The position numbers and the translations under genes are program-made. From Candidatus Nyctobacter psychrophilus (GTDB taxonomy: Bacteria; Vulcanimicrobiota; Vulcanimicrobiia; Vulcanimicrobiales; Vulcanimicrobiaceae), in contig JACRTY010000028.1 of NCBI GenBank assembly GCA_014305025.1, positions 1 through 42,263 on the forward strand: a stretch of 42,263 bases of DNA. Reading direction: 5' to 3'. Position 1 is the stretch's first letter, and the number at the start of each line of letters is the position of its first letter. Shown piece after piece: positions 40,511-42,263 of this stretch. The notes under the pieces were generated by a model. It was not told the DNA's origin, did not search any database, and worked only from the letters and a program-made list of their open reading frames with translations.

Positions 40511-42202
40511 TTACGGCTGTGCCATTGCCGTCAACGCGGGATCGCCGATGTTGGTGACGGCGATGAACGAAGTGTACGCTTTGGCCGCCGTGTTGCGGCG
40601 ATAGACGGTCAGCGCAACGTCGACCCGTTTGCCGTCGGAACCCGTCCGCGCGTACGTTGCGCAGCCCAGCGTATCATTGGCCGTTTTCGTCAGCGCCGAC
40701 CACCCTTCGTTTGAAAGTTGAGTGGTGAACGCGTCCAACAGTGGCGTGGGCGGCAGCGGCGAGTCGAAGCTTGCGCTCGATCCGCCGCCTCCGGTTTGCC
40801 ATCCCGAGACGACGCCCGCGGGGGCCACGATCTTGGGCAGCGGGGAATGGGGCCATTGAAATGGTTCCAGTCCACGGCAGCCGATGGTGCTGACGGTACG
40901 CTCGAGTCTGATGCTCACGGAATTCGTAGCGGGATAGACGGACGCGGTAAGCGCCGGTAGTCCCGGTTTACAATAGGTGACATAATCAAATCGGCTTGAG
41001 CTAACGAATCCCGCGCTCGGATCAACGGCCGATTCCGCGGTCCAGCCGGCGCTTTGCAACGCTCGAGCGTACGCGTCTAGTTGGTCGCCGGTCAGCGTGT
41101 AGTAGAAGACATTCCGGCCGTTGGACGGGTCGGCACTGGACGTGGAGGGAATCATCTCCGTACTTCCGACCAGCACGCCGTGGGGGAGCGGGATACTCGC
41201 CGGTAGATCGCTCGGCAGCGTGCCCACGAAGATTCTGGTGTGCTGCGAGGTCCCATCGTTCACGATGCGCCGTACTAAGGCCAGAAGGGCCCAGCGGTCG
41301 GATTTGGTTACGTGACCCGAAAGGGTCGGCACGTGCGGCACTCGAGGCACCGGCCGGGTGATTGTCGCGCCGGATGCGACCAGCTGAGCGCGGACCGCAT
41401 GGGTTCCGGCCGGCGAAAGCCCAAGCGCAGCATTCCAGGTCGTACCGTGAGCACCATAAGTAAACGATGCGTAGGCGGCATCGGGTGATTGCGCGACGGC
41501 GGTCACGCGCCAGCCCGCGCGCACGAGTTGCGACTGATAGAGTCGCAACAACTGGGATGGCGTAACGTTGCCGGTGATCAGCGCTCCGAACGCCGCGTCG
41601 GTGGTCGCGCCTTCTGCGCCCCGACTTATCCCAAATGAGCCAAGCCCGCCGGCGGCGACGGTCGCACCCTGCGGACCCACCAATGGCGGTATGGGCGTGT
41701 CGTATGGCGATCCGGCCAGCGGTTGCTCAGCCACGCACGCATCGGGAGCGTCCTGTTTTGTCGCTAAAATAGCGACGCGGAGGTCGTCGCCATGCGGCTG
41801 TGGCACGCTGACCTCGACGCCTTGCGCGCCGTGGCAATACAGCGACGATGTCGACGGCTTGCGCGCTGCCCTGAATCCGCCGCCATCGGCCGAAGCATCG
41901 GACCGATCGGTTGCGACGTAGCCGGCCTCCTTTAGGCCGGAAACGTATGACGCATCAGCGGACGCCGCATCGGGCGGTTGATAGTAAATCTCGGTCAAGC
42001 CGCTCTTGATGTGTTGCACGACGCCGAGAATCGGAACGTCGGCGGGAAGCGGGACGGACGACGACCACCCATCGGGCAGATGTCCAATCGTCGTTTTGAC
42101 GTTTGCCGGATGCCCGTAGTCCGCGACGCGTTCGGCGAACGTCTGCGCGCCTCGATCGTCCGTGGATGCAACGGCTCCAGAGACGTTCGCAGCAAACCCC
42201 AT
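40511..42202 (-). CDS. Large repeat-containing protein of unknown function
   Basis: A 563-residue protein (ATG 42202) built of recurring modules of about 100-140 residues. One recurrent element is a proline-rich strand of the type SVPLPADVPILGVVQ and SIPLPHGVLVGSTE. The other is a helix ending in GW or GY before a strand: YVSGLKEAGYVATD, YQSQLVRAGWRVTA, YARALQSAGWTAES, FTTQLSNEGWSALT. Four copies can be counted. Residues between them are Ser/Thr/Ala-rich, as in surface or periplasmic proteins, but no convincing signal peptide starts at this ATG. The frame remains open to the window edge, so the true start may lie further upstream. It is convergent with fahA (27 nt). Confidence 0.6.
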   Translation of the reverse strand: MGFAANVSGAVASTDDRGAQTFAERVADYGHPANVKTTIGHLPDGWSSSVPLPADVPILGVVQHIKSGLTEIYYQPPDAASADASYVSGLKEAGYVATDRSDASADGGGFRAARKPSTSSLYCHGAQGVEVSVPQPHGDDLRVAILATKQDAPDACVAEQPLAGSPYDTPIPPLVGPQGATVAAGGLGSFGISRGAEGATTDAAFGALITGNVTPSQLLRLYQSQLVRAGWRVTAVAQSPDAAYASFTYGAHGTTWNAALGLSPAGTHAVRAQLVASGATITRPVPRVPHVPTLSGHVTKSDRWALLALVRRIVNDGTSQHTRIFVGTLPSDLPASIPLPHGVLVGSTEMIPSTSSADPSNGRNVFYYTLTGDQLDAYARALQSAGWTAESAVDPSAGFVSSSRFDYVTYCKPGLPALTASVYPATNSVSIRLERTVSTIGCRGLEPFQWPHSPLPKIVAPAGVVSGWQTGGGGSSASFDSPLPPTPLLDAFTTQLSNEGWSALTKTANDTLGCATYARTGSDGKRVDVALTVYRRNTAAKAYTSFIAVTNIGDPALTAMAQP

Positions 42203-42263
42203 CGTGACGCCTAGGAGCCCGTCGGGGTTTCGCCGCTTGATTTGTGCTATAGTGTAAGCAATG

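Overview
This 42.3-kb window is a GC-rich bacterial chromosome segment. It opens inside the 3' third of a 23S rRNA gene. The rest suggests an uncultured soil-type phylum, with Eremiobacterota/WPS-2-like as a weak guess: a split transketolase, a compact PilMNOPQ-type pilus operon, aerobic tyrosine catabolism, and frequent ATGA/GTGA/TTGA overlaps. No taxonomic marker beyond the rRNA tail is present, so the phylum is inference.

Layout. (1) 1-1743: the 23S rRNA 3' part, interrupted at the peptidyl-transferase centre (after the equivalent of E. coli U2500) by a group I intron carrying a LAGLIDADG endonuclease gene, then 5S rRNA and a terminator. (2) 1744-6047: a two-gene transketolase and a class I aminotransferase, both on the minus strand. 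(3) 6048-6388: a second copy of the 23S tail, spacer, 5S and terminator. Its 5S is scarred and looks non-functional, so the metabolic block sits between two rRNA tails. (4) 6551-22251: a small NTF2-like membrane protein, then a minus-strand operon of about 15 kb. In transcription order it encodes a sigma factor, a VirB1-like lytic transglycosylase, PilB, PilT, PilC, pilin, prepilin peptidase, PilM, PilN, PilO, a PilP-like protein, a secretin, an unknown protein, a membrane-anchored HEAT protein, a second PilT and a GAF-GGDEF diguanylate cyclase. Nearly every junction is a 4-nt overlap. (5) 22408-24268: a divergent OmpR-type response regulator and its histidine kinase, separated from the sigma gene by a perfect 12-bp inverted repeat.

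(6) 24342-30467: a secreted CAP protein, HppD, a frameshifted DUF4282 gene, a secreted HNH-type nuclease, a SAM methyltransferase, HmgA and two small exported proteins. (7) 30520-33528: a decaying area with a DUF2384 (MbcA/ParS/Xre) antitoxin relic in three frames and a chimera of a heme-copper-oxidase-like fragment with an amino-acid-permease tail. Upstream lie two heme-copper-oxidase/NnrS-like membrane proteins and a 7Fe ferredoxin. (8) 33610-37527: a DUF2249-CRP regulator, an NADP-F420-reductase-like protein, NDH-2, a hemerythrin-domain protein and a PRC-barrel protein. (9) 37520-42202: a DEDD exonuclease, a conserved unknown protein overlapping FahA (completing HppD-HmgA-FahA for tyrosine breakdown), and a large repeat protein at the edge.

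How the genes work together: the pilus operon holds essentially everything for one type IV pilus or DNA-uptake machine, including its own sigma factor, a wall-opening enzyme and a c-di-GMP output. Tyrosine catabolism is split over two loci 10-14 kb apart and lacks a recognisable maleylacetoacetate isomerase. The redox cluster (ferredoxin, oxidase-like proteins, DUF2249-CRP, NDH-2, hemerythrin) suggests adaptation to changing oxygen or NO, which is inference.
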